From Paludibacteraceae bacterium (GTDB lineage Bacteria > Bacteroidota > Bacteroidia > Bacteroidales > Paludibacteraceae): 56,569 nt of DNA. The DNA lies in assembly GCA_024401475.1 (NCBI GenBank), contig JAKSKZ010000022.1, positions 1 to 56,569 of the forward strand. Direction: 5' to 3'. The stretch's first letter is position 1. Every line of letters begins with the position of its first letter. Both the position numbers and the translations under genes were made by a program. Below are positions 28,671 to 37,782 of the stretch, piece by piece. The notes under the pieces were generated by a model. It searched no databases. It was not told the origin of the DNA and saw nothing but the letters and a program-made list of their open reading frames with translations.

Positions 28671-29882
28671 TTAACGCATCTTCAAAGTCACAATCGTAAG
28701 CATTGCCAAAAGAACTCCTACGATCCAGAAACGAGATACGATTTTCGCCTCTGGCATACCCAATTTTTGGAAATGGTGGTGAAGAGGAGCCATTCGGAAA
28801 ATACGTCTGCCCTCTCCATATTTCTTCTTCGTATATTTGAAATAATATACTTGAATCATCACCGAAAGATTCTCCACCAAAAAGATTCCACACAAGACAG
28901 GAATCAACAACTCCTTATGGATGATGATAGCAAAAACAGCGATAACACCACCCAACGTAAGGCTACCCGTATCACCCATAAACACCTGAGCCGGATAAGA
29001 ATTATACCACAAGAAACCAATGGTTGCACCCACGAAGGCACAGATGAAAATCACCATCTCTTCTGAATATGGGATATACATAATGTTCAAATAACTCGCA
29101 TATTCCACATGGCTCGACAAATAAGCAAGGACGCCCAGCGTCGTGCCTATAATGGCCGACGTTCCTGTAGCCAACCCATCCAAGCCATCCGTAAGGTTTG
29201 CTCCGTTGGAAACGGCCGTCACGATGAAAATAGTCACCAAGACAAACAACACCCAACCACATGCTTGAGCCTTATCTCCCATGAAAGTGAACAAATCAGC
29301 ATAATCAAAATTGTTATTCTTCACGAAAGGGATGGTCGTCTTAGTCGATTTCTCATAATCTGAATATTGAACCACATTTTCTGTCTTGACAACTGTTTTG
29401 GTGTTCTCTCGCATTACCACACTGTCATTAAGATAAAGCGTAAGACCAACTATAAGTCCTAATCCCACTTGGCCAACAATCTTGAAACGGCCATGCAATC
29501 CCTCTTTGTCCTTCTTAAAAACTTTGATATAGTCGTCGAGAAATCCGATGCAACCTAACCAAACGGTAGCAATCATCAACAAGATCATATAAACATTATC
29601 CAACTTACCCAACAAAAGACATGGGATCAAGATGGATATGATAATTATGACACCACCCATCGTAGGTGTGCCCTTCTTGCTCATCTGTCCTTCCAAATCC
29701 AAATCACGGATAATCTCTCCGATTTGACGTTTCTGCAACATTCGAATGATCTTCTTTCCTATAATCGTTGCGATAAGCAATGATAGAATAAATGCCAAAG
29801 CAGAACGGAAAGAAACGTATTTAAACATTCCTGCTCCAGTGACATTCAATTCTGACAAATAATGGAAAAACTGGTACAACAT
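28671..29882 (-). CDS. mraY: Phospho-N-acetylmuramoyl-pentapeptide transferase
   Basis: A 403-residue polytopic membrane enzyme that makes lipid I from undecaprenyl phosphate and UDP-MurNAc-pentapeptide. Signatures: [17 protein letters not shown] (Asp pair), [12 protein letters not shown] and the HHHFQKLG loop. It is longer than the ~360 residues of E. coli because of a soluble insert (residues ~155-200), common in Bacteroidetes. Gene spacing to murE is 18 nt. Confidence 0.97.
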   Translation of the reverse strand: MLYQFFHYLSELNVTGAGMFKYVSFRSALAFILSLLIATIIGKKIIRMLQKRQIGEIIRDLDLEGQMSKKGTPTMGGVIIIISILIPCLLLGKLDNVYMILLMIATVWLGCIGFLDDYIKVFKKDKEGLHGRFKIVGQVGLGLIVGLTLYLNDSVVMRENTKTVVKTENVVQYSDYEKSTKTTIPFVKNNNFDYADLFTFMGDKAQACGWVLFVLVTIFIVTAVSNGANLTDGLDGLATGTSAIIGTTLGVLAYLSSHVEYASYLNIMYIPYSEEMVIFICAFVGATIGFLWYNSYPAQVFMGDTGSLTLGGVIAVFAIIIHKELLIPVLCGIFLVENLSVMIQVYYFKYTKKKYGEGRRIFRMAPLHHHFQKLGMPEAKIVSRFWIVGVLLAMLTIVTLKMR

Positions 29883-29900
29883 ATATCTTCTATTATAAAT

Positions 29901-31349
29901 TTACATTACCTCTGCAAGCACCTCTTTATCATCAAAATGATGCTTAACACCTTTTATTTCTTGATAGTTCTCGTGGCCCTTGCCTGCCACCAAGATAACA
30001 TCTCCCGACTGAGCCAACATACAAGCCGTTTTTATGGCTTGATAGCGATCCACCACCACCAATACACGTCGTTTGTCGGCAGCCTCAACCCCCTCCATCA
30101 TATCATCCAAAATTGCTTGAGGATCTTCACTGCGAGGATTATCAGAAGTCAAAATCACTTGGTCGCTTCCAGCCAAAGCCTCTTTTGCCATCATTGGGCG
30201 CTTGCCCTTATCTCGGTCACCGCCACAGCCAACAACCGTAATCAAACGTCCGGCGCCACAGCGAATCTCGTTAATCGTATTAATCACATTCATCAACGCA
30301 TCTGGCGTATGCGCATAATCAACTATCGCACGATAACCATCAGCTGACTTCACCACCTCAAATCGACCAGAAACAGAACGAAGAGCACTCAAATGCACCA
30401 AAACCTCCTCTTCGGGCTTACCCAATAGAACAGCCGTTCCGAAAACAGCCAACAAATTAGAAGCATTAAAACGTCCAATAAATGGAACAACCACTTCTCG
30501 TCCGTTCATCTCCAACAACATTCCGTCAAAGTTGTCCTCCAAAACCTTAGCCTTGAAATTAGCCAATGAGCGAGTGGAATAGGTATGTCTGGAAGCTTTT
30601 GTGTTTTGCAACATCACCAAGCCATTCTTATCATCTGCATTCGTCAAGGCGAAAGCATCAGAAGGCAGTTCATCAAAGAAGCGTTTCTTCACAGCCAAAT
30701 AATTGGCGAACGTCTTGTGATAATCCAAATGGTCACGAGTTATATTCGAGAAAACGCCACCGACAAAAGAGAGGCCAGCAATACGGCGTTGATCTATAGA
30801 GTGAGAGCTCACCTCCATAAACGCATATTCACAGCCCGCGGCCACCATATCGGCCAACAAAGCGTTCAAAGAGATAGGATCTGGAGTAGTATGAGTTGAC
30901 GGGCGAGCCTCCCCTGCAATATAATTGCATACGGTGGAAAGCAATCCGCAACGATGGCCAAAGCGGCCGAACAATTGATAGAGCAAAGTCGCCGTCGTTG
31001 TTTTTCCGTTCGTTCCAGTCACGCCGACAAGACGCAAATGAGAAGACGGATAATCATACCAAGCAGAAGCCAAGCGACCTAAAGCCTCATTAGCATCCGG
31101 AACTTGAACAAAAACAACCGCTCCATTCAAATTTTCTGGCAACTTTTCGCAGACAATCACGGAAGCCCCCTTATCAATAACAGAAGGAATAAAATCATGA
31201 CCATCCACCTTTGTTCCAACAGTAGCGACGAAAAGGTCACCCTTCTCCACCTTGCGGGAATCCGAACGTACGCCTTGCACTTCCACCTCCATGGACCCTG
31301 TGCATTGCAACACATCCAACGTGCGTAATATCTCTTTTAATGTCTTCAT
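29901..31349 (-). CDS. murE: UDP-MurNAc-L-Ala-D-Glu--meso-DAP ligase
   Basis: A 482-residue Mur ligase that adds the third stem-peptide residue. ATP-binding [11 protein letters not shown] and the DNPRSEDP motif (Asp near residue 403) are present. DNPR is the diagnostic for meso-diaminopimelate over lysine, so the cell wall is probably DAP-type. ftsI lies 10 nt upstream. Confidence 0.97.
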   Translation of the reverse strand: MKTLKEILRTLDVLQCTGSMEVEVQGVRSDSRKVEKGDLFVATVGTKVDGHDFIPSVIDKGASVIVCEKLPENLNGAVVFVQVPDANEALGRLASAWYDYPSSHLRLVGVTGTNGKTTTATLLYQLFGRFGHRCGLLSTVCNYIAGEARPSTHTTPDPISLNALLADMVAAGCEYAFMEVSSHSIDQRRIAGLSFVGGVFSNITRDHLDYHKTFANYLAVKKRFFDELPSDAFALTNADDKNGLVMLQNTKASRHTYSTRSLANFKAKVLEDNFDGMLLEMNGREVVVPFIGRFNASNLLAVFGTAVLLGKPEEEVLVHLSALRSVSGRFEVVKSADGYRAIVDYAHTPDALMNVINTINEIRCGAGRLITVVGCGGDRDKGKRPMMAKEALAGSDQVILTSDNPRSEDPQAILDDMMEGVEAADKRRVLVVVDRYQAIKTACMLAQSGDVILVAGKGHENYQEIKGVKHHFDDKEVLAEVM

Positions 31350-31359
31350 TTTCTAATCA

Positions 31360-33474
31360 TTACTTTAGTTCTAGGACAACAGTCTCGTTAGGAGTAAATC
31401 TATCGCCAGGATTTCTTGACTGAGAGGCCACGCGACCTCGTCCTGACAAATTGACTTGCAGCCCTATATTTTCCAAAACATATATAGCATCCTTTGCTCC
31501 CATTCCACGTACATCAGGCATATAATTGCCACTGATTTTATGAGGTTTCAAAAGGACGTCGTTCTTTCTTCCTTCAGAGAAAGCCCAACGGCAAGGGTGC
31601 TTTTTATCAGCATCTTTCTCTTGATACGGGATGGACAAATCATCCATAACCAGTTTCAAACTTTGCAAATCGCCATCCTTTGTTATCGGAATTTTGCAGT
31701 TGTCAACATCCGAAGAGAATGGATCCGTATGGATGAGAGGACTTTGGGCATAAACTCTCTCTGCGATTGTCTTAAACACACCTCCCGAAATTGCACCCGC
31801 CGAAGGATACCCCTTCTGAGGGCTCCAGACCACGACTATCATCGAATACTTCGGATCATCTGCTGGAAAGAAACCACAAAAGGTAAGCTGATGCGATTTA
31901 CGCACGCCACGCTTACCATAGTCCACTTGAGCCGTACCTGTCTTTCCTGCAATTAGGAAATGATCGGAATGGACATTTCTTGCTGTTCCAAATTCCACAA
32001 CACCAACCAACATCTCTTTCACCTTTTTCAAGGTCTTTGGGCTACAGACAGAAGGATTTATCACGCTGGTGGAAAATTTCTTCTTCTCCACACCATCCTT
32101 ACAAATAGCCTTCACGAAATATGGCTTTATCATCTTTCCGTTGTTGGCAATCGCATTATAGAATGTCAACATATAGATTGGCGGTATTTGCGTTTCATAA
32201 CCGAAAGACATCCAAGCCAACGAAGTTCCCGACCAATTAGAGGAAGAGGTGTACTTAATCTTCGGTTTTCCGGCTCCAGGAATCTCCAAATCCATTGGTT
32301 CATTGAGTTTCATCTCATAAAGACGATCCACGAATCGACTCGGATTATCACCATAGTAAGTATCAATGACCTTTGCCACGCCGATGTTAGAAGAATAAGC
32401 AATGGCTTGTTTCATCGAAATAGTACCATAACCACCTTTATTCCAGTTATGGTCTTTCAACTTAACACCCTTATAATCCCAGATACCATTACCGGTATCC
32501 ACCCTATAAGAAGTATCTGCCACCCCATCTTCAAGGGCCACCATTACAGAAGCGACTTTAAACGTGGAACCAGGCTCCGTTTCGCTACTGACTGCAAAAT
32601 TTTGCCGTTCCACATAATTACCATCCTCTCTTCTCTGCAAATTACTGATGGCTTTCACCTCCCCTGTTTCTGTCTCCATCACCACCGCACAGCCCCTGTC
32701 AGCTTCCACCTCCATCAATTTATTCAGCAAAGCCGACTCGGTAATATCCTGAATATTGACATCAATTGTCGTCTTCACATCATAACCATCCTCAGGGTCT
32801 ATCAAATTGACAGAACGGAATCGACCTGCAATCTTCTGCTTGGAAATAACACCACTCTTACCTCTCAGATAAGAGTCGTATTGCATCTCCAATCCGCAGC
32901 TACCACCCTTATCAGACTCGGCATAGATATTACCAATCGTACGAGACGCCAACGATCCCAAAGGTTTCTTTCTGGACACCTGCTCGTAAAAAGAGTAACC
33001 ACTTTTATTTCTACCCAAACGGTAGAAAGGGAAGTTCTCAATCTCCTTCTTCTCGTTATAGGTCAACTTACGAGCGTCTATCCTATACCATCTCTTTCCG
33101 CGGCTGAAGCCCTCCAAGATATGTTTTTTCAAAAAACCCGCACTTTTGTCCGTATAGATACGAGACAAACAGATGGAGAGAGAATCTACATACTTATATA
33201 AAGTATCCTTATTCATTCCATCCGCCTTGAAGTCCATAAACAACGTATATGATGGAATCGTACTGGCCAACAACTTTCCGTCGCAAGCCAGAATGTTTCC
33301 TCGATTCGGACTTATCACCAAACTGTCGCGTTTGTATCGAGCACCCTCTTGACGCCATCTTTCTCCGTCACACGCAATTGTGCGCACTGCAGCTCCAAGA
33401 ATCAAAAAGAGCATCAGAAACGCAAAAGCGTAAACGATAAAAAAGCGGACTATGATACCTTTCTTTACAGACAC
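31360..33474 (-). CDS. ftsI: Division transpeptidase FtsI (PBP) with PASTA domain
   Basis: A 704-residue class B penicillin-binding protein: one N-terminal membrane segment (residues ~9-28), a pedestal domain, then the transpeptidase. The three active-site motifs are visible: PGSTFK (Ser303), YSSN, and AGKTGTAQ (Lys near 511). The C-terminal ~60 residues form one PASTA domain (MPDVRGMGAKDAIYVLENIGLQV). The start appears to be GTG, with no ATG nearby before the membrane segment. It partners FtsW. No murF gene follows murE, as is common in this phylum. Confidence 0.95.
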   Translation of the reverse strand: MSVKKGIIVRFFIVYAFAFLMLFLILGAAVRTIACDGERWRQEGARYKRDSLVISPNRGNILACDGKLLASTIPSYTLFMDFKADGMNKDTLYKYVDSLSICLSRIYTDKSAGFLKKHILEGFSRGKRWYRIDARKLTYNEKKEIENFPFYRLGRNKSGYSFYEQVSRKKPLGSLASRTIGNIYAESDKGGSCGLEMQYDSYLRGKSGVISKQKIAGRFRSVNLIDPEDGYDVKTTIDVNIQDITESALLNKLMEVEADRGCAVVMETETGEVKAISNLQRREDGNYVERQNFAVSSETEPGSTFKVASVMVALEDGVADTSYRVDTGNGIWDYKGVKLKDHNWNKGGYGTISMKQAIAYSSNIGVAKVIDTYYGDNPSRFVDRLYEMKLNEPMDLEIPGAGKPKIKYTSSSNWSGTSLAWMSFGYETQIPPIYMLTFYNAIANNGKMIKPYFVKAICKDGVEKKKFSTSVINPSVCSPKTLKKVKEMLVGVVEFGTARNVHSDHFLIAGKTGTAQVDYGKRGVRKSHQLTFCGFFPADDPKYSMIVVVWSPQKGYPSAGAISGGVFKTIAERVYAQSPLIHTDPFSSDVDNCKIPITKDGDLQSLKLVMDDLSIPYQEKDADKKHPCRWAFSEGRKNDVLLKPHKISGNYMPDVRGMGAKDAIYVLENIGLQVNLSGRGRVASQSRNPGDRFTPNETVVLELK

Positions 33475-33491
33475 GACTAAATCTCCCTCTT

Positions 33492-33854
33492 TTATTCAAT
33501 TCGGAATGGTGGCGTAGTTGACTCAGTCAAATCCACACCATGATTCTTAATAATCTTTTTCACTTGCGATTGTCTGCTTATCAACATCAAATCTGACGTA
33601 CGAGTCAAAGCATCCAACTTCACGTCGATGAGTTGTTTCTGCAATCGGTCTATCTCCACTATCTTCTGTTGGCAAACGTAACGATTGCCAACATAGCAGA
33701 AAAGCAAAGCCAAAATCATCAAAAAAAGCCATCCCTGGCGTAGGAAGAACTCCTTCTTAAAAAAGTTGCCAGCTATGACATCACGAGCAGAGGATCCCGT
33801 CAAATCCGAGAACTCCTTAACGTTATCCAATGCTTTTTTAGACCATCCGAACAT
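33492..33854 (-). CDS. ftsL: FtsL-like bitopic division protein
   Basis: About 120 residues with a charged N-terminus, one membrane segment (WLFLMILALLFCYVGNRYV) and a short coiled-coil-like periplasmic part (QQKIVEIDRLQKQLIDVKLDAL). The arrangement and position between rsmH and ftsI are those of FtsL; sequence similarity in this family is weak. The ATG at 33854 is preferred to the TTG two codons upstream. The gene begins 11 nt after rsmH. Confidence 0.82.
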   Translation of the reverse strand: MFGWSKKALDNVKEFSDLTGSSARDVIAGNFFKKEFFLRQGWLFLMILALLFCYVGNRYVCQQKIVEIDRLQKQLIDVKLDALTRTSDLMLISRQSQVKKIIKNHGVDLTESTTPPFRIE

Positions 33855-33865
33855 ATCCAACCTTC

Positions 33866-34780
33866 TTAAACAAGTTCCGCAGCACGCAACTTAGCGCTAC
33901 GCGACCTTGGATTACGAGCTACCTCGTCATCGTCGGGCACAATCACCTTATTATTGACCAAACGGAACGGAGTCATTCTATTCCCGAAGAAATCTTGCTC
34001 CACTTTCCCTTCAAAATTTCCAGCACGAAAGAAATTCTTCACCAGACGATCTTCCAAAGAATGGTAAGTCAAGATGACCAATCGTCCTCCGGGCTTCAAT
34101 GAGTCTTTTGCCTGCATCAAAAAACGTTTTAGGACGTCCATCTCATGATTGACCTCAATACGAATTGCCTGGAAAACCTTGGCCATATCTTTCTTTTGCT
34201 TATCGCGAGAGAAAAACGGGTCAAGCACCGCCAACAAATCAGAGATGCGCTCAATTCTTTTCATGCTTCGAGCCTTTACGATGGCAGAAGCCAATTTTCG
34301 AGCATTCGACAATTCTCCGTAGAGATAGAACATGTTAGCCAGCTGCTCTTCCGTATATGACTCCAACAAATCAGCCGCGGTCATCGAGGCCTTTTGATTC
34401 ATACGCATGTCCAGCTTCCCGTCAAAACGGAAAGAGAACCCTCGTTCGGGGTCATCAAAATGATGGAAAGAGACGCCCAAATCAGCCAATATCCCATCCA
34501 CCTTCTCCGCTCCATAATATTTCAAGAAGTTAGAGAGGTAGCAGAAATTACTGCGAACAAACGTAAAGCGACTATCATCTATAGCATTCTGCAAAGCATC
34601 CTCGTCTTGATCGAAACCTAAAAGACGACCGTCTTTTCCCAATCGACTCACGATTTCACGAGAATGGCCTCCGCCGCCAAATGTAACATCCACATAGACA
34701 CCATCCGGCTTAATATCCAAGGCATCCATGCAAGGCAACAAGAGTGCAGGAACATGATATGTCACTTTTACTTCATCCAT
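33866..34780 (-). CDS. rsmH: 16S rRNA m4C1402 methyltransferase RsmH
   Basis: A 304-residue SAM-dependent methyltransferase (formerly MraW) that N4-methylates C1402 of 16S rRNA. SAM-binding VDVTFGGGGHSREI and GFDQDEDAL, then DLGVSFHHFDDPERGFSFR, VFQAIRIEVNHE and LVILTYHSLEDRLVKNFF are all family signatures. It follows mraZ by 6 nt. Confidence 0.97.
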   Translation of the reverse strand: MDEVKVTYHVPALLLPCMDALDIKPDGVYVDVTFGGGGHSREIVSRLGKDGRLLGFDQDEDALQNAIDDSRFTFVRSNFCYLSNFLKYYGAEKVDGILADLGVSFHHFDDPERGFSFRFDGKLDMRMNQKASMTAADLLESYTEEQLANMFYLYGELSNARKLASAIVKARSMKRIERISDLLAVLDPFFSRDKQKKDMAKVFQAIRIEVNHEMDVLKRFLMQAKDSLKPGGRLVILTYHSLEDRLVKNFFRAGNFEGKVEQDFFGNRMTPFRLVNNKVIVPDDDEVARNPRSRSAKLRAAELV

Positions 34781-34786
34781 AACATT

Positions 34787-35248
34787 TTATAATGCGGGGG
34801 TTCCGTTCCCCATTTTACTTTGCATTGCGGCAGCGAAATCTTCCAAACCACACAAGCTGGCCTCGAACGTCTCTTTGTTCCATATCTCGAAATAGTTACC
34901 AATTCCGACAAAGAGAGCATCCGTCTCGACGCCAATCATCTCCAAATGCTTTTTCGCAATCAAGACACGACCATTACTATCCAACTCTACAGGCTCTACA
35001 CTTGCCGTGAACTGACGATAGAGGGCCAAATCTTTTCGATCCCATAAATTCAAATTGGCCGTAAACTCGGCGTCCATCTTCTCCCAAACTGATTCAGGGT
35101 AAAGCTGCACACATTTGTTAATCGGGTCTGCCTTCAATATAAGGGATGCTTCGCCAGACTTCTCCAGCGACTTACGGTAGAGAGCAGGGACGAACAAGCG
35201 CCCTTTGCTATCTGCCTTTGCTTCAATATTTCCCAAAAATTTTAGCAT
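34787..35248 (-). CDS. mraZ: Transcriptional regulator MraZ
   Basis: A 153-residue protein with two AbrB-like SpoVT domains (LGNIEAKADSKGRLFVPALYR and VEPVELDSNGRVLIAKKH). MraZ forms ring oligomers that bind direct TGGGN repeats in front of its own operon. Such repeats are present here at 35292-35316, so autoregulation is likely. The ATG at 35248 is chosen over the TTG at 35254. It is the first gene of the dcw transcript. Confidence 0.95.
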   Translation of the reverse strand: MLKFLGNIEAKADSKGRLFVPALYRKSLEKSGEASLILKADPINKCVQLYPESVWEKMDAEFTANLNLWDRKDLALYRQFTASVEPVELDSNGRVLIAKKHLEMIGVETDALFVGIGNYFEIWNKETFEASLCGLEDFAAAMQSKMGNGTPAL

Positions 35249-35276
35249 ATCCAACTTGTGCCAATTTTCAATGTGT

Positions 35277-35316
35277 CAAAGATAGTAATTAATTCACAAT
35301 CCCCCACAATCCCCCA
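35277..35316 (-). promoter_or_regulatory. dcw promoter with MraZ boxes
   Basis: On the minus strand, TATCTTTG (35284 to 35277) is a -7 box about 30 nt before the mraZ ATG. Upstream, TGGGG at 35316-35312 and again at 35306-35302, then TGAAT at 35296-35292, repeat with an exact 10-bp period (TGGGN, 5-nt spacer GATTG). This is the operator form known for MraZ: two perfect boxes and one degenerate. The boxes cover the -33 region, so binding would compete with RNA polymerase. Confidence 0.75.
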
Positions 35317-35341
35317 CAATCATTTTTTTACACAACACTTC

Positions 35342-35367
35342 AACTTGTTATTAACAAGTTATCAACA
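35342..35367. promoter_or_regulatory. 19-bp palindrome overlapping two DnaA-box-like sequences
   Basis: AACTTGTTATTAACAAGTT has perfect 9-bp arms around one base. Read along the plus strand, TTATTAACA (35348-35356) and TTATCAACA (35359-35367) each resemble the DnaA box TTATCCACA with one or two mismatches. The site sits between mraZ and glsA. It could bind DnaA or a dimeric regulator; function unproven. Confidence 0.4.
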
Positions 35368-35618
35368 AAATCCATACCATTTTAACATCGGGAAGGAATC
35401 TGCAACTACATAAAAATCTTGCATTTACTAATATCTTTTCAAAAAGTGGAGGAAAGTGGAGTGAAGATGAAGCGAAAAGGCAACGCACAATTGTCAACCG
35501 ATAAAAAAAAGTAAAAAAACTGTCCTCTTGGGGGCACGCAAACAATGACATTGTTTCATAATCTCGACGTTTAAACCAATTTTAAGTAGAATTATTCATT
35601 TGAATGACAAAAAAGATA

Positions 35619-35626
35619 TAAATTTG
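35619..35626 (+). promoter_or_regulatory. -7 box for the glycine-lipid genes
   Basis: TAAATTTG with TTTG 16 bp upstream (35599-35602). The start would be near 35633, giving a leader of only ~10 nt before the ATG at 35642. Confidence 0.55.
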
Positions 35627-35641
35627 AAGTCACATTAATTA

Positions 35642-36472
35642 ATGTCTAATAAAATGACTAACATCGACAAGAAAAAGGTTGATATAGACGCTATTCTCGA
35701 AAGCAAGGCTCCCGGCTTGAAAAAGAGATTGCCCAACTTCGTCATTTCATATCTTAAAAAGACGATTCACCAAGACGACCTGAATGAGATATTCAGAGCC
35801 GACAAAGACAAAATGGGCAACGAGTTTACTGGATCGAACATGATTCGATTCAATTGGAAACTGAACATCGAAGGGGAAGAAAACCTTCCCGAGAATGGTC
35901 GTGTCATTTTTGCGTCTAACCATCCGCTCGGAGGTGCCGACGGCGTTGTCTTATTAGACTTTCTAAGCAGACGATACAACACAGTGAAAGCCCCTGTAAA
36001 CGACTTGCTTATGCACGTCGAAAACATGCAAGAGTTTTTCATTCCCATCAATAAATTTGGAGGACAAGCAAAAGAGACAACCGTAGAGATCAACCAGACC
36101 TACGAGTCGGACGCCACCATTCTCTATTTCCCTGCAGGAATGGTTTCACGCCGCCAACCCAACGGTGAAATCAAAGACTTGGAGTGGAAAAAGACCTTCA
36201 TTGCCAAATCCGTCCAATATCAAAGAGACATTGTTCCGCTGCACTTCATCGGACACAATTCCAAGTTCTTCTACAACTTGGCCTACTATCGCACAAAACT
36301 AGGCATTAAAGCCAACATTGAGATGCTCTACTTGGTTGACGAGTTGTTCAAGAACAAAAACGCTGTGTTTACTGCCCGAATCGGCAAACCAATTCCTTGG
36401 CAGACATTCACAAAAGAGAAGACACCCCTTCAATGGGCCACTTATATAAAAGACATCGTTTATAATTTATAA
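35642..36472 (+). CDS. glsA: Lysophospholipid-acyltransferase-like protein, probable glycine-lipid O-acyltransferase
   Basis: A 276-residue member of the PlsC/LPLAT superfamily. It has an H-P-L-G-G-A-D catalytic segment (NHPLGGADGVVLLD), a later FPAGMVSRR substrate-binding segment and IVPLHFIGHN. The next gene is a GNAT-type N-acyltransferase. The pair matches Bacteroides GlsA/GlsB, where GlsB N-acylates glycine and GlsA O-acylates the product to make glycine lipids at the membrane. The order fits OlsA/OlsB-type ornithine-lipid genes too, but glycine lipid is expected in this phylum. 13 nt separate the two genes. Confidence 0.8.
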   Translation: MSNKMTNIDKKKVDIDAILESKAPGLKKRLPNFVISYLKKTIHQDDLNEIFRADKDKMGNEFTGSNMIRFNWKLNIEGEENLPENGRVIFASNHPLGGADGVVLLDFLSRRYNTVKAPVNDLLMHVENMQEFFIPINKFGGQAKETTVEINQTYESDATILYFPAGMVSRRQPNGEIKDLEWKKTFIAKSVQYQRDIVPLHFIGHNSKFFYNLAYYRTKLGIKANIEMLYLVDELFKNKNAVFTARIGKPIPWQTFTKEKTPLQWATYIKDIVYNL

Positions 36473-36485
36473 CGAACAGATCGAA

Positions 36486-37460
36486 ATGGAGAATATCATA
36501 AATCCAATAGATAAGAAACTGCTTGAAGCCGAATTGTCGCCCGAGCGCCGTCTCAGAAAGACGAACAAAGGCAACAACGAAATATTTGTGGTCAACTACC
36601 ACAATGCCCCAAACACCCTTAGAGAGATTGGTCGCTTGAGAGAGATTTCGTTCCGCTCATCTGGCGGCGGTTCTGGCTTGGCTTGCGACATCGACATATA
36701 CGACACGATGGACGTCCCTTACGAGCAACTGATCGTTTGGAATCCAGAAGAGAGAGAGATTATCGGCGGCTATCGCTACATCCACGGGTCCAATGTTTCA
36801 TTTGACAACAACGGCAAACCGATGCTCACCTCATCTCACTTGTTCGACTATTCGGAAGAGTTCATCAAAGATTACCTCCCCCGTACCATTGAGTTAGGAC
36901 GCTCCTTCGTTCGCCCGGAGTACCAATCAACAAAGATGGGGGCAAAGAGCCTCTTCGCATTGGACAACATTTGGGACGGATTGGGAGCTCTCATCGTAAC
37001 CATTCCGGAGACCTACTACTTCTTTGGGAAGGCTACAATGTATCCAACGTTTGGTATCGAGGCAAGAAACATGATCCTCTACTTCATGAAGAAATACTTC
37101 CCTGACCGCGACCATCTTGTTTTTCCGTACAAGCCAATGCCTGTTGACTACAACGAGAAAGAGATGGAGCAACTCTTCTGCGGGAAGACCTATAAAGAGG
37201 ATTATGCTATTCTAAAGGACCAGGTCAGAAAGTTCGGCAGAAACATTCCGCCTCTCATCAACGCCTACATGTCCCTCTCCCCTTCTATGAGGACCTTCGG
37301 AACATGCATCAACGACGAATTTGGCGATGTGGAAGAGACCGGCCTGATGATTACCATCCAGGAAATCTTCGAGGAGAAGCGCATCCGCCACGTACAAAGT
37401 TACTTGGAAGAGTGCGTAACCAAAGGCAAGGACGAAACCGGATACGGCAAGATTTGCTAA
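36486..37460 (+). CDS. glsB: Probable glycine N-acyltransferase (OlsB/GlsB-like GNAT)
   Basis: A 324-residue protein of the OlsB-like GNAT family, often mis-annotated as 'hemolysin'. Family features: REISFRSSGGGSGLACDIDIYD near residue 53, RYIHGSN, the ELGRSFVRPEYQ motif, and a large C-terminal extension typical of Bacteroidetes. It would transfer a 3-hydroxyacyl group from ACP to glycine, giving the substrate of GlsA. It is the second gene of a two-gene operon ended by the hairpin at 37517. Confidence 0.8.
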   Translation: MENIINPIDKKLLEAELSPERRLRKTNKGNNEIFVVNYHNAPNTLREIGRLREISFRSSGGGSGLACDIDIYDTMDVPYEQLIVWNPEEREIIGGYRYIHGSNVSFDNNGKPMLTSSHLFDYSEEFIKDYLPRTIELGRSFVRPEYQSTKMGAKSLFALDNIWDGLGALIVTIPETYYFFGKATMYPTFGIEARNMILYFMKKYFPDRDHLVFPYKPMPVDYNEKEMEQLFCGKTYKEDYAILKDQVRKFGRNIPPLINAYMSLSPSMRTFGTCINDEFGDVEETGLMITIQEIFEEKRIRHVQSYLEECVTKGKDETGYGKIC

Positions 37461-37516
37461 ACGGACAATTTCCCATACGCAAATTCAAAATAGGGAAGTC
37501 TTCATACAAGACTACG

Positions 37517-37560
37517 AATAGTAGCAGAAGTCTCGGACATCGAGAACTTCTGCTACTATT
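37517..37560 (+). terminator. Terminator after glsB
   Basis: A ~19-bp stem (AATAGTAGCAGAAGTCTCG against its complement, one bulge) closes a 5-nt loop and is followed by TGTTTT. The hairpin is long and would stop transcription in either direction. Confidence 0.8.
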
Positions 37561-37757
37561 TGTTTTATAGCAATTCTTTTTCGAGGACTCACATCCTAAC
37601 CATCTCAACAATGCGAAATCCTTCAGCAATGTCAATATTTCCACGGACACTAAAAAAAACGATTTTACTATAATTCTTTTGCCATACAAGCCTCAAGCAG
37701 ACAGACCAATTTCTTTTAAATTCAAATATTTACTCCTGCTTTGTGCGATAAAAACAC

Positions 37758-37765
37758 TACATTTG
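37758..37765 (+). promoter_or_regulatory. -7 box for the first ATPase-nuclease gene
   Basis: TACATTTG. It implies a start near 37772, downstream of the in-frame TTG at 37741, so the ATG at 37783 (same N-terminus as the second copy) is the start. The second copy, at 39421, has a shorter upstream region containing TATTTTTG (about 39394-39401). Confidence 0.55.
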
Positions 37766-37782
37766 CAGAAATAAGTTTGAAT

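Noticed and set aside
31960..33201. A 413-codon open frame on the plus strand opposite ftsI
   Set aside because: It lies fully antisense to an intact, motif-complete ftsI and has an unlikely His/Ile/Arg-rich composition with no domain.
35291..35320. CCCCCACAAT repeats as a simple low-complexity tract
   Set aside because: The 10-bp period, the TGGGN core and the position at the mraZ promoter fit MraZ boxes better.
35342..35367. A replication origin
   Set aside because: Only two imperfect DnaA-like boxes, no AT-rich unwinding region or dnaA/dnaN neighbours; recorded as a regulatory possibility only.
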